This document shows positions 17,549-25,748 of a DNA stretch of 64,000 nucleotides, in pieces (the stretch's first letter is position 1; every line of letters starts with the position of its first letter). The notes beneath the pieces were generated by a model. It saw nothing but the letters and a program-made list of their open reading frames with translations. It made no database searches and had not been told where the DNA came from. The position numbers and the translations under genes are program-made. The DNA is from Paenibacillus catalpae (GTDB lineage: Bacteria; Bacillota; Bacilli; Paenibacillales; Paenibacillaceae), in assembly GCF_900112695.1 (NCBI RefSeq), contig NZ_FOMT01000004.1:124001-188000 (forward strand). Reading direction: 5' to 3'.

Positions 17549-18562
17549 ATGATCAACGTAGCTATATTGAGCTTTTGGCATGTCCATGCCAAGGATTACG
17601 CCCTGCAGGCCGAGCAGCATCCGGAGATGGTTATCAAAGCGATATGGGACGAAGACCCAGACCGCGGAGCCATTCAGGCAGAAGCGCGGCAAGTGCCCTT
17701 CTATGTCGATTTGGAGGAGCTGCTTGCCAATCAGGAGATTGATGCCGTTATTGTCACGACTCCAACTTCGATGCACCGGGACGTGATGCTGGCGGCGGCT
17801 CGTGCCGGCAAACATATTTTCACCGAAAAAGTACTTGCAGCAACCATTCGGGAAGCCCAAGAAATTGTGGACGCCGTGCAAAAAGCGGGCATCAAGCTGA
17901 CCGTTTCTCTCCCCCGGCTGAATACCCCTTTTGCCCAAGCCGCTCAAGAAGTAGCCACCAACGGACTGCTCGGCAGACTTACGCAGGTCCGGGTAAGAAT
18001 GGCGCATAAGGGAGCGCTGTCGGAAACGGGATTGCCGCCTTACTTTTACGACTTGGAGCAATGCGGCGGCGGCGCCATGATTGATCTGGGCTGCCACCCG
18101 ATGTATCTGACCCGCTTGCTGCTCGGCATGCCGAAGAGCATCAGCTCAAGCTATGGTTACGTGACGGGGAGAGAAGTGGAAGACAACGCCGTCGCCGTAT
18201 TGAGTTATGCGGACGGGGCTTTGGGCATCGTCGAAACCGGCTTTGTGAATCCGCTGTCCCCGTTAACGCTTGAAGCGCACGGCACGAAAGGAAGCATGGC
18301 CTTCAGCCTGCAGAATCGGAAGCTGATCGTGGCCAGCCCGGACAACGGAGACAACTCGGTGATCGAGTGGCCGCTGCCGGATGCCCTGCCTTCGGACTTG
18401 GAGCAATGGGCTTCCCATATTCAGCAGAATACGATAAACACTCAAAATCTGGAGATGGCCCTTGACTTGACCCGTCTCATGGAAGCCTCCAACCTGTCAG
18501 CTAAACATGGCAAAGCGGTGAAGCTTTCGCAGTTGCTTGCGCAGCCCGTTTACGGCGAATGA
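17549..18562 (+). CDS. Gfo/Idh/MocA-family oxidoreductase (second of two)
   Basis: 337 aa. The N-terminus is atypical: VAILSFWHVHAKDYALQAEQ replaces the usual G-x-G-x-x-G turn. TPTSMHRDVMLAAARAGKHIFTEKVLAAT follows with EKV instead of EKP, and then GGGAMIDLGCHPMYLTRLLLG with D-x-G-x-H. Such changes in the dinucleotide loop and EKP motif may alter cofactor use. AAGGAGG lies nine bases before the ATG. It is the last gene of the operon; a strong hairpin terminator follows. Family membership is clear, substrate unknown. Confidence 0.9.
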   Translation: MINVAILSFWHVHAKDYALQAEQHPEMVIKAIWDEDPDRGAIQAEARQVPFYVDLEELLANQEIDAVIVTTPTSMHRDVMLAAARAGKHIFTEKVLAATIREAQEIVDAVQKAGIKLTVSLPRLNTPFAQAAQEVATNGLLGRLTQVRVRMAHKGALSETGLPPYFYDLEQCGGGAMIDLGCHPMYLTRLLLGMPKSISSSYGYVTGREVEDNAVAVLSYADGALGIVETGFVNPLSPLTLEAHGTKGSMAFSLQNRKLIVASPDNGDNSVIEWPLPDALPSDLEQWASHIQQNTINTQNLEMALDLTRLMEASNLSAKHGKAVKLSQLLAQPVYGE

Positions 18563-18598
18563 AAATAATGAAGTCCTGATTCAGTCGTTGCCATTTAA

Positions 18599-18637
18599 AC
18601 AGAAAGACGCCGGAAATTACTCCCGGCGTCTTTCTGT
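18599..18637. terminator. Intrinsic terminator at the end of the sugar operon
   Basis: A perfect 15-bp stem with arms ACAGAAAGACGCCGG / CCGGCGTCTTTCTGT, loop of nine, then a T-rich tail. It may also serve the converging transglutaminase gene. Confidence 0.85.
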
Positions 18638-18771
18638 TTGGTTTCTGGAAACAGGAATGTAATCAAATCTCCTTTCCCATGACGGACGATGAAGTTCCTA
18701 CATCGGTTGAAATACCCCATTCAATTAGCATGGCTACTCGCGGGGATTCTATTGGGGATGGGCCGGCGTGG

Positions 18772-21246
18772 CTATTCGGCGGCATGAACCGCTGCCGCCG
18801 GGACAGCTTTGCGGGGCTTGCCGAGCAGCGCGTGCATCGCGGCGGCAAGCTCCTCCGGAGTCGGGGCGAGCCAGTCGCCCCGCTGCCCGAACCTCGCGGC
18901 ATCGTCCCAGGCGATGAACCGCCGAAGTGCATCGGCGCGCGCGCCGGGCATCGACGCCGAGACGGCGTCAGCGTACTCGCGCGCGGTGTGATGCGGCGGC
19001 CGCGCCATCATGCGGCGGCCGAGCAGGCTCCACGCCGCGGCGGATACCGTGGCGAACTGCTCTTGCACGGCGGCGACGCGGCCAGCAGCATGCGCCGCCG
19101 CGTACCGGCGCAGCGCGAGCGCGAGGCGAAGCCGCCTGCGCTGCGCCGCTGCCGCAGCAGCGGCCGCGAAGAGCAGCGCGGCCGCGCCTGCGGCGGCCAG
19201 CGCGGCGGGCGAAGCCGTCGCCGCGCCATGGGCGGCGCTCTGCGCCGCCTGCGCGAGGGCATCCACCCCTCGCCGCACGGCCGAGGCGGCGCGTTCCACT
19301 GCCGCCTCAAACCGTGCCAGCATGCCGTCCGTTCCGGCAACGGCATGCTCTGGCGCCCCCGCATCATCGGCGGCTCCGCCCGCCGATGCCAAATCGCCCG
19401 ACGCCGATGACCCGGCGTCCGCCTCTGCCGGACCCATGCCGCCGGCGAAGCCCGGCGTCGGGTCAAACGGCACCCAGCCTACGCCCGGGAAATACACCTC
19501 TACCCAGGCGTGCGCATCCTTGGCACGCACATTGTAGAGGGTCCCGGCTGCGGTGGTCACATCTGCACCGGCCGCCGTCGATACCGCTGTGCCGGATACA
19601 AAGCCTTTTACCCATCTCGCCGGAATCCCCTCCTCGCGGAGCAGAATAACCATTGCGCTTGAGAAATGCACGCAATAACCGCGCTGCTGCTCAAACAGGA
19701 AGTAGTCAACAAAATCCGCTCCCTTCGGCGGTACGGCGCTGTCCAGCGAATAGGCATAGCTGTTCTTCAAATATTGCTCGACTGCTTTCACCCGGTCATA
19801 ACGGCTCGTCAGACCCGCTCCGGCAATCTCGTCAGCCAACGCCTTCACGCGGCTTGGCATAGATTCCGGCAGCTGCAGATATGGCGTGAGATCCAGATTA
19901 TCTCCTGCTGTATTCAGCACGGCCGTCTCTCCTGCCGAGGACGAACGATCCGATTGGCGCAGCACGGCGTCATCCGTTACCGGAAGCCTGCTCTCCACCG
20001 TATACCGTTCGACCTTTGCCTGCCTGTCCGCCGCATACAGCGCTTCTGCCAGCTCATCCTCGATATACGTACTAAGCTGCCGATTTGGGTCTACAGCGGA
20101 CAGACTTACCACGCGGCCTGCGCTTCCTGTAAAAAACAGCGGCAGCCCCTGCGAAGCCGAAGGCTCCGTCATCACAATGGTTTGCTTAATCAACCGGTTA
20201 TCCGCGGACGTGCTGACCGCAACCCCGGACAGTTTATCTCCATACTCTACCGGATGGAGAACTTTGCCGCTCCAGCTGCTGCTCCAGCCGCGGCCATCAT
20301 AAACAGACTTGGATTCACCCCGCCAGTAAGTCTGAACCGGTGAAAAACCGCTGAACACTACCGTATCGTCCTGCTTAATCGAAGCACCAAGCTCACGATC
20401 ATCCAAGCCGTAGCCGGTAACGGCGCTTCCTTGACCGGCAGCACCAACCGCCGCCTGCATGGCAGCGGAATAATCCGCCTTGCCCAGCTCCGCCATCGCC
20501 TGCTCCATCCGGCTTGCCGCCGTCACCGTCCATGCCGAAGGCTCCGTCTGCCTTGGCTGCCCGCTGGAGAGCAGCATCCCGATGCCGACACATAACAACA
20601 CAAGAAATTCACCTGCAGCAAGCCACTTCGGATTTAACTGCCGGTCATATTCACTGGTGCCGCCATGCAGCCGCCTTACTCTCGCAATCGTAACAACCGC
20701 GCCTAGCAGCAGGCCTTCCGCCGACGTGCGGAGCAGCCCGTCAAACACATCCATCCCTACCCAGGTATGGAGGATTAACAGATAGGAGGCCGTAATGGCC
20801 GTCAGCCCTAACGCCACCTGCCTGATCCAGACAAGCGCCTGCAGGGCAGGGGCCAGCATAGCCCAGCCTACGAACAGCAGCAGCGTCCGAAGCTCGTTCG
20901 TCATCGTCCACATGCCGTAAGTGAACAGCTCCTTGATATCTCCGGCAAGCATGCCCGGATAATTCACAAGCCATTGCAGCGCGTTCTCATCGCCTTTAAA
21001 TAAAAGCATAAGGGTCAGGACGCATAATACGCTGTTCATGAGCAGCGACATATACCAGGCGGGACGGAAAAGCCCGGTTAACATCACACAGCCCACAACC
21101 GTCATAAGCGGACCAATCTGGTAGACATCCGCCCATTCTCCGTAATGAAGCCATGGAAGCATCCATTCTGCTAATAAGCCATAGAGCAAGACCGTCGTCA
21201 GCAGGCGGAAGCCGAGCGACCCGTTCTCATGACCGGACTCTCGCAT
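18772..21246 (-). CDS. TgpA-like membrane transglutaminase (YebA-type)
   Basis: 824 aa. Several N-terminal membrane helices (residues ~10-210) precede an extracytoplasmic region with a transglutaminase core: QQRGYCVHFSSAMVILL (catalytic Cys), AKDAHAWVEVYFPG (His) and WVPFDPTPGF (Asp). A later hydrophobic Ala-only stretch (AAAGAALLFAAAAAAAA) is probably another helix, followed by a cytoplasmic DUF4129-like tail. GGAGG precedes the ATG; the gene overlaps the DUF58 gene by 20 bp. In B. subtilis the equivalents yeaC, yeaD and yebA precede guaA. The last ~200 codons are far richer in G+C and alanine than the rest. Confidence 0.9.
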   Translation of the reverse strand: MRESGHENGSLGFRLLTTVLLYGLLAEWMLPWLHYGEWADVYQIGPLMTVVGCVMLTGLFRPAWYMSLLMNSVLCVLTLMLLFKGDENALQWLVNYPGMLAGDIKELFTYGMWTMTNELRTLLLFVGWAMLAPALQALVWIRQVALGLTAITASYLLILHTWVGMDVFDGLLRTSAEGLLLGAVVTIARVRRLHGGTSEYDRQLNPKWLAAGEFLVLLCVGIGMLLSSGQPRQTEPSAWTVTAASRMEQAMAELGKADYSAAMQAAVGAAGQGSAVTGYGLDDRELGASIKQDDTVVFSGFSPVQTYWRGESKSVYDGRGWSSSWSGKVLHPVEYGDKLSGVAVSTSADNRLIKQTIVMTEPSASQGLPLFFTGSAGRVVSLSAVDPNRQLSTYIEDELAEALYAADRQAKVERYTVESRLPVTDDAVLRQSDRSSSAGETAVLNTAGDNLDLTPYLQLPESMPSRVKALADEIAGAGLTSRYDRVKAVEQYLKNSYAYSLDSAVPPKGADFVDYFLFEQQRGYCVHFSSAMVILLREEGIPARWVKGFVSGTAVSTAAGADVTTAAGTLYNVRAKDAHAWVEVYFPGVGWVPFDPTPGFAGGMGPAEADAGSSASGDLASAGGAADDAGAPEHAVAGTDGMLARFEAAVERAASAVRRGVDALAQAAQSAAHGAATASPAALAAAGAAALLFAAAAAAAAQRRRLRLALALRRYAAAHAAGRVAAVQEQFATVSAAAWSLLGRRMMARPPHHTAREYADAVSASMPGARADALRRFIAWDDAARFGQRGDWLAPTPEELAAAMHALLGKPRKAVPAAAVHAAE

Positions 21247-22741
21247 GCTGACCGCCTCCTTCCACCGTTTGCGTCTGAGCGTTCATCCGCTCCGGATAAG
21301 CAAGCCAGTTCACCAGCAGGCCTGCTTGTTCCAGCAGCCGCTGCTGTTCCCGCATCGCATACGTAAGGACGGACTGCTTCGTCACGACATGAAGCTCCAC
21401 CCGGCAGTTATGGTCAGCTGCATAGGCCGCAAGCCGGGTCCAGCTTTGGCCGCTTTTCCAATCCGCTGTATAAACGTGAAGGATGCCTCCCGGCTTCAGG
21501 CCGCCCAGCTCAGTCCGAAGGCTGTCGACAGAAACGGCCCTCTTCGCAAGCCTCAGCTTTGCAAGCCGTTCCAGCAAAGCTTTCTTTTGCTCTCCGGATA
21601 CACTGCCCCGCTTTTTCTCTCCCTTATGGGAGGACGATGCTTTTTTATCCTGCTTCGCGGCCCCCTCTGCCTCTGTTGCTCCTGTAATCAGCCGCACCTC
21701 GCAGCCTTCCGCTGCCGCGCGTTCCATTCCTCTTGCCATCCACCCGAGAGCGGCATCAAATAACCGCCCGTCATGGCTATAAGCGGCTGAGAATGTATCG
21801 GTAATCATAATGATTTCCGCCGGCTGCTCGAGCATATGCTGCTTCGTGAACATGCCCCTCCCTTTGGCAGCCGCCCGCCAATTGATATGCCGCATCGAGT
21901 CGCCCTCGCGGTAAGGTCTGCTGTCTGGTCCAATGCCGGCCTGCTGCAGCAGCTTGTCTGCCGTTATCTCGCTGAGCTCCCCGCTGTCACTAATATAAGC
22001 CGCTGAAGAATCGCCGGACGCCTGCTCCGCTACCGCGCCATGCAATCGTCCCGCGCGTCTTCCCATCTCTTCCGGAAGAGCCGGAACTGCAATCAGGGTA
22101 CCGGGACATTCCAGCCTTCTGTGAATAGCCGTAAGACCAAGCCAATCCCCAACCGTTACCCTCACTTGGCCGAATTGATGCTCCCCGCGCCTCACCGCCA
22201 GAACGGAATAGCTGATCTCCACTTCTTTCCTGAGCAAAGGCATAACAATATAACGGTAATCCAATGGGGTTTTCTCGGCTGCACTCGCATTGGTCATGCC
22301 GTCATGGACAGCCAGCCATACAAAAGGAACAGCAGAAGAACGCTTCAGAGTCAGCTTCACAACGGCTTCGTCGCCGTCTTTGATTTTTGCCACGGGAATG
22401 ACCCGGATAACCGAAAGACCAATGGTCGAGAGCAAAGGCATAACGATGGACAGAACCGGCAGCAGGCTGAGTACGATCAGCATAAAAGTTTCCACGGCTC
22501 CGCCCCTGGTTAGAACACCTGCCAGGCTGGCCGCCCAGCCAGCGGTAATAATGAACCAGGCTCCCCACCGGGTCCGGTAAACAAGCGGACGGCCTGCTGG
22601 TTCCACCGATGCTGTCACTAGATCGCTGGCTCCGTTCTGTCCGTCTCCAGCCTTATCACCGTCAGAATTGGAGCCCTGCAAGAAATGACCTTTAGCCGTT
22701 TCCGGCTGGCTCGCGTTCGGGACCTTCCGCTCCGCCTTCAT
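21227..22741 (-). CDS. DUF58 domain protein (YeaD-type)
   Basis: 504 aa. Two close N-terminal hydrophobic segments (WGAWFIITAGWAASLAGVLT and TFMLIVLSLLPVLSIVMPLL) are followed by a beta-rich domain and the DUF58 signature DSRPYREGDSMRHINWRAAAKGR. A region resembling a von Willebrand A fold follows (IIMITDTFSAAYSHDGRLFDAALGWMA). Partners in this gene trio are a MoxR AAA+ ATPase and a TgpA transglutaminase; such sets are thought to act in assembly or maturation at the membrane. GGGAGG precedes the ATG. It overlaps the MoxR stop by four bases, so the three genes are one transcript. Confidence 0.9.
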   Translation of the reverse strand: MKAERKVPNASQPETAKGHFLQGSNSDGDKAGDGQNGASDLVTASVEPAGRPLVYRTRWGAWFIITAGWAASLAGVLTRGGAVETFMLIVLSLLPVLSIVMPLLSTIGLSVIRVIPVAKIKDGDEAVVKLTLKRSSAVPFVWLAVHDGMTNASAAEKTPLDYRYIVMPLLRKEVEISYSVLAVRRGEHQFGQVRVTVGDWLGLTAIHRRLECPGTLIAVPALPEEMGRRAGRLHGAVAEQASGDSSAAYISDSGELSEITADKLLQQAGIGPDSRPYREGDSMRHINWRAAAKGRGMFTKQHMLEQPAEIIMITDTFSAAYSHDGRLFDAALGWMARGMERAAAEGCEVRLITGATEAEGAAKQDKKASSSHKGEKKRGSVSGEQKKALLERLAKLRLAKRAVSVDSLRTELGGLKPGGILHVYTADWKSGQSWTRLAAYAADHNCRVELHVVTKQSVLTYAMREQQRLLEQAGLLVNWLAYPERMNAQTQTVEGGGQHARVRS

Positions 22742-23760
22742 TTCTGCCTCCCGGTTGCTTGACCAGGGGCAATGGACGCGGGAAGAGGCGTACTTCTCAA
22801 AATACGAGTCAACGCTTCAGCGGCTTGCCTTCCTCCCGCGCTTATGCCGTTAAGCCTGTGAGCCAGCACGACCTCGCCCGTTGCGAAGAGGTCATCCGGC
22901 AGCACGTAACGTCTGCCCTCCACATAAGCTCTTGCCTGCGAGGCACGCAGCCAGTCGCGTCCCGCGCGCGGGCTTAATCCAAGCTCCAGCTCAGGGGCAC
23001 GCCTTGTTGCGTCCGTCACCTTCGCCATGTATTCCAATAAGCCGGGATGGACATGCGCCTGCCGCACTTCGCGCTGCATCCTCAGCCATTCCTCCAGCAT
23101 CAATACCGGGCGCAGCTGTTGGGGCTCCGGTCTTGAGTCAGAGGCATACTGCTCCAGCATTCTGGCTTCGTTCTCCATAGACGGATAACCGATGGACAGC
23201 CGCATCATGAACCGGTCCATCTGCGCTTCCGGCAGCGTATTTGTCCCTTCGTAACTTAAAGGGTTTTGCGTAGCAATAAGCACAAACGGCTCCGGCAGCT
23301 TGCGGGTTTCCCCTTCTATACTGATTCTCCGCTCCTCCATCGCCTCGAGCAGCGCCGACTGCGTGCGCGGAGAAGTACGGTTAATCTCATCGGCAAGGAC
23401 GATATTCGCCATAATGGGACCCGGCCGGTATACAAGCTCACCGATACGGGTGTCCCAGACTGCTCCGCCGATAACATCCGCAGGCAGCATATCCGAAGTG
23501 AACTGGATTCGCTTGAACTCTCCGCCAAGGACTCGCGCAAACGCGCCGGCCAGCATCGTTTTCCCAACGCCCGGCACATCCTCGAGCAGCACATGGCCGC
23601 CGGCCAGCATGGCGGTCAGCAGTTGGGTAACCGTTTCTCTTTTTCCTAGCAATACGTTATCTACTCTATGAATAAGCCGTTGCAGCAGCACTTGCGGCGA
23701 CTCGGGCCAAGGCTGTGCGTCCTGTCTTCCCGATGATCCTTCGAACTTGGGCACTATCAT
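22738..23760 (-). CDS. MoxR-family AAA+ ATPase (YeaC-type)
   Basis: About 340 aa. Walker A is EDVPGVGKTML, Walker B is VLADEINR, and the helix-2 insert and sensor regions (LPADVIGG, PFVLIATQNP) are typical of MoxR. It is a chaperone-like ATPase that acts with the DUF58 and transglutaminase proteins encoded directly after it. The start is uncertain: the ATG at 23760 is 12 bases from GGAGG, while an in-frame GTG at 23769 is only three bases from it. The gene ends inside the next start (ATGA overlap). Confidence 0.92.
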   Translation of the reverse strand: MIVPKFEGSSGRQDAQPWPESPQVLLQRLIHRVDNVLLGKRETVTQLLTAMLAGGHVLLEDVPGVGKTMLAGAFARVLGGEFKRIQFTSDMLPADVIGGAVWDTRIGELVYRPGPIMANIVLADEINRTSPRTQSALLEAMEERRISIEGETRKLPEPFVLIATQNPLSYEGTNTLPEAQMDRFMMRLSIGYPSMENEARMLEQYASDSRPEPQQLRPVLMLEEWLRMQREVRQAHVHPGLLEYMAKVTDATRRAPELELGLSPRAGRDWLRASQARAYVEGRRYVLPDDLFATGEVVLAHRLNGISAGGRQAAEALTRILRSTPLPASIAPGQATGRQK

Positions 23761-23833
23761 CTCTTTCACCGACCTCCTGAAAAATAGCTTCTCTATCTTT
23801 CAGTATCGCCACGCCCCGTTCTATTTAGACCTG

Positions 23834-24904
23834 CTAGATGGAAGACTGGCCCGCCCAAATCTCTCTTTTATCCGCCGTTGCCACGATTCTATTAATGATC
23901 ATTTGAAATCGCTGAAGAGTATCTCTTAACGGAACCATGATCCGGCTTGGCATAGATTTCCCGCTGCCCCCTACCTCGGACGCCGTCCAGCTCACGCTCT
24001 GATTATTGACCACTGCCTCAGCGACGCCGTTGGACATGTCCAGGCGGATAATGCCATGAAGTCCTGCAACCAATTGGCGCAGCGGCACTTCGATCGTCCC
24101 GTTTGTCATCCGGTAATCTTCCGGCGCAAACGTCATTTCCGCGTCGCCCGCATGCAAGACTAAGCTTTGCGGCTTAGGAGCAGAATTCTCCGGTTTTGCT
24201 CTTGTCCTTGCCATAAATTGCGCGAGGCTCTGCGTCTCGGCAGCCGTCACCTTCGCACGCTTCCATTTCAACGTTTCCGCCAGCCGGAACTGGATAGGCT
24301 TGACTTGATCGGTTAAGACGGCAAACTGATACCCTTTCTTTTTGAAAAAAGCGATCACTTCCGGCAAAGCCTTCACAGACTCCCCGTGTATGGAGCTGTC
24401 ATGCATCAGTACGACCACTTTGCTCGATAACTTGGAACCTTCGACGGTGCTTATAATCTCTTTAGCCGGGACGCCCACCCGCTTCGAATCCCCGCTGTCC
24501 ACATTCCAGTCGTGTACGATATAACCGGCCTTCGCAAGCGCGTCGAAGTAGCCCTGATCAAAGTTGCCGTATGTCCCGCCCGGCGCGCGGACCAGATTTG
24601 TCCTTACTCCTGTCGCCTGGAAGATCGCCTCGTCGGTATCCATTACCTGTTTGGCAAACACGGCAAAATGGCCATACAGTTCAGCGTACACATGATCATA
24701 CGTATGATTGCCGATCGCATGGCCCTCCTTCACGACCTGCTTGGCCATAGCCGGGTACCGCTTCACTTCCTTGCCGAGCATAAAAAAGGTCCCCTTCACC
24801 CCTTCCCGCTTCAGGATGGCCAGAACCTCCTTCGTCTGCTGACTTGGCCCGTCATCAAACGTCAGATAGACGGTTGGCTTGGCTGCTGCTTTTGCTTCTT
24901 CCAC
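23834..24904 (-). CDS. Polysaccharide deacetylase with C-terminal copper-amine-oxidase-like domain, 5' end disrupted
   Basis: 356 codons from a GTG at 24904. The NodB domain is complete: YLTFDDGPSQQT, NHTYDH, RAPGGTYG, WNVDSGD and VVLMHDSS. The C-terminal ~130 residues (AEDYRMTNGTIEVPLRQL, then IMVPLRDTLQRF) match the copper amine oxidase N-terminal-like stalk domain common in Paenibacillus surface proteins. The GTG has no ribosome site and no signal peptide. The frame stays open upstream of it (PALPVYYS, then the GTG), back to a TGA at about 24938-24940. A separate frame ending at 24906 holds a signal peptide. A one-base frame change near 24935 would join the two, so either the gene is broken or a base is wrong in the sequence. 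Full-length gene would be 23834-25118. Confidence 0.8.
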   Translation of the reverse strand: MEEAKAAAKPTVYLTFDDGPSQQTKEVLAILKREGVKGTFFMLGKEVKRYPAMAKQVVKEGHAIGNHTYDHVYAELYGHFAVFAKQVMDTDEAIFQATGVRTNLVRAPGGTYGNFDQGYFDALAKAGYIVHDWNVDSGDSKRVGVPAKEIISTVEGSKLSSKVVVLMHDSSIHGESVKALPEVIAFFKKKGYQFAVLTDQVKPIQFRLAETLKWKRAKVTAAETQSLAQFMARTRAKPENSAPKPQSLVLHAGDAEMTFAPEDYRMTNGTIEVPLRQLVAGLHGIIRLDMSNGVAEAVVNNQSVSWTASEVGGSGKSMPSRIMVPLRDTLQRFQMIINRIVATADKREIWAGQSSI

Positions 24905-24905
24905 G

Positions 24906-25118
24906 CTATAATAAACAGGCAGGGCTGGATAGATTCAGGCTGCCTTCTTCCTCCCCGTCCTTCACCGCTTGCCCCGCAGATCCGGCAGCTGTCGCTACCT
25001 CGCTTGTCAGCCCGGCATATGCCCCATCCCATCCTTGGCGTTCCGTGACCGGACCAGCCCCCAGCAGCCCAAACCATAAAACAACCAAACATAATCCTGT
25101 CTGTATCAGCAAGCGCAT
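24906..25118 (-). pseudogene. Signal-peptide fragment of the frame-disrupted deacetylase
   Basis: A 70-codon frame, MRLLIQTGLCLVVLWFGLLGAG and onwards, has a typical signal peptide and then a low-complexity linker ending at a TAG one base before the GTG of the catalytic frame. By itself it has no folded domain. It reads best as the N-terminus of the deacetylase, out of frame by one base. A genuine short gene coupled to the next cannot be excluded. Confidence 0.65.
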
Positions 25119-25204
25119 CTAATCTGCCACCCTTCTCTACTCTCGTAATCGATCTAATAGAGTATATGAGAGGCAAATCTAGCAAATGCCCGAAATTAAT
25201 CAAC

Positions 25205-25232
25205 AAAAAAAGCGGGCCGCAAGTGGCCCGCC
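25205..25232 (-). terminator. Intrinsic terminator of bcp
   Basis: Read on the minus strand: arms GCGGGCCAC / GCGGCCCGC around a short loop, followed by a run of seven Ts, 11 bases after the bcp stop codon. Confidence 0.85.
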
Positions 25233-25242
25233 TTCCAATCTT

Positions 25243-25710
25243 CTATAGCTTTGCGGCCTCGTCCGCTACTTGCTGGACATGGCCTTTTATTTTCACGCCG
25301 CGCCACTCGCGGGCAAGCTTGCCCTTCTCATCAATGAGAAAGGTGGAGCGGACAACGCCCATGTACTCGCGGCCGTACAGCTTCTTCATCTGCCATACGC
25401 CGTACTTCTCGCATACCTTGTGCTGCTCATCCGAGAGAAGCAGGAACGGCAGGCTCTGCTTGCCGATAAACTTCTCATGCGATTTAACCGGATCCGGGCT
25501 GATGCCAAGCACCACCGTATTGCTGTCCGCCATCGCCGGATAGGCATCCCGGAAATCACAAGCCTGCTGCGTACAGGTTGGCGTATTATCCTTCGGATAG
25601 AAATAGATAACGACCTTTTTCCCGCGATAATCGCTCAGCTTCACGATCTCGCCGTTTGAAGCCGGCAGCTTGAAGTCCGGCGCCTTCTTGCCTATTTCCA
25701 ATGCACTCAT
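25243..25710 (-). CDS. bcp: Thioredoxin-dependent thiol peroxidase (bacterioferritin comigratory protein)
   Basis: 155 aa, the usual length for the Bcp/PrxQ class of peroxiredoxins. It reduces hydrogen and organic peroxides with electrons from thioredoxin. The peroxidatic Cys46 lies in TPTCTQQAC and the resolving Cys51 five residues later, the atypical two-Cys pattern of PrxQ. The downstream catalytic Arg lies in GVVRSTFLID. GGAGG is 10 bases before the ATG. It follows the ABC-2 exporter genes on the same strand (38-bp gap) and has its own terminator. Confidence 0.96.
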   Translation of the reverse strand: MSALEIGKKAPDFKLPASNGEIVKLSDYRGKKVVIYFYPKDNTPTCTQQACDFRDAYPAMADSNTVVLGISPDPVKSHEKFIGKQSLPFLLLSDEQHKVCEKYGVWQMKKLYGREYMGVVRSTFLIDEKGKLAREWRGVKIKGHVQQVADEAAKL

Positions 25711-25748
25711 ACCAACAAAACCTCCAATACCTTCCTTAACCTGCTAAC

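Noticed and set aside
18679..19649. Overlapping Arg/Ala-rich open frames on the plus strand
   Set aside because: They exist because the region is very GC-rich and stop codons are rare; the minus-strand transglutaminase reads through with sensible motifs.
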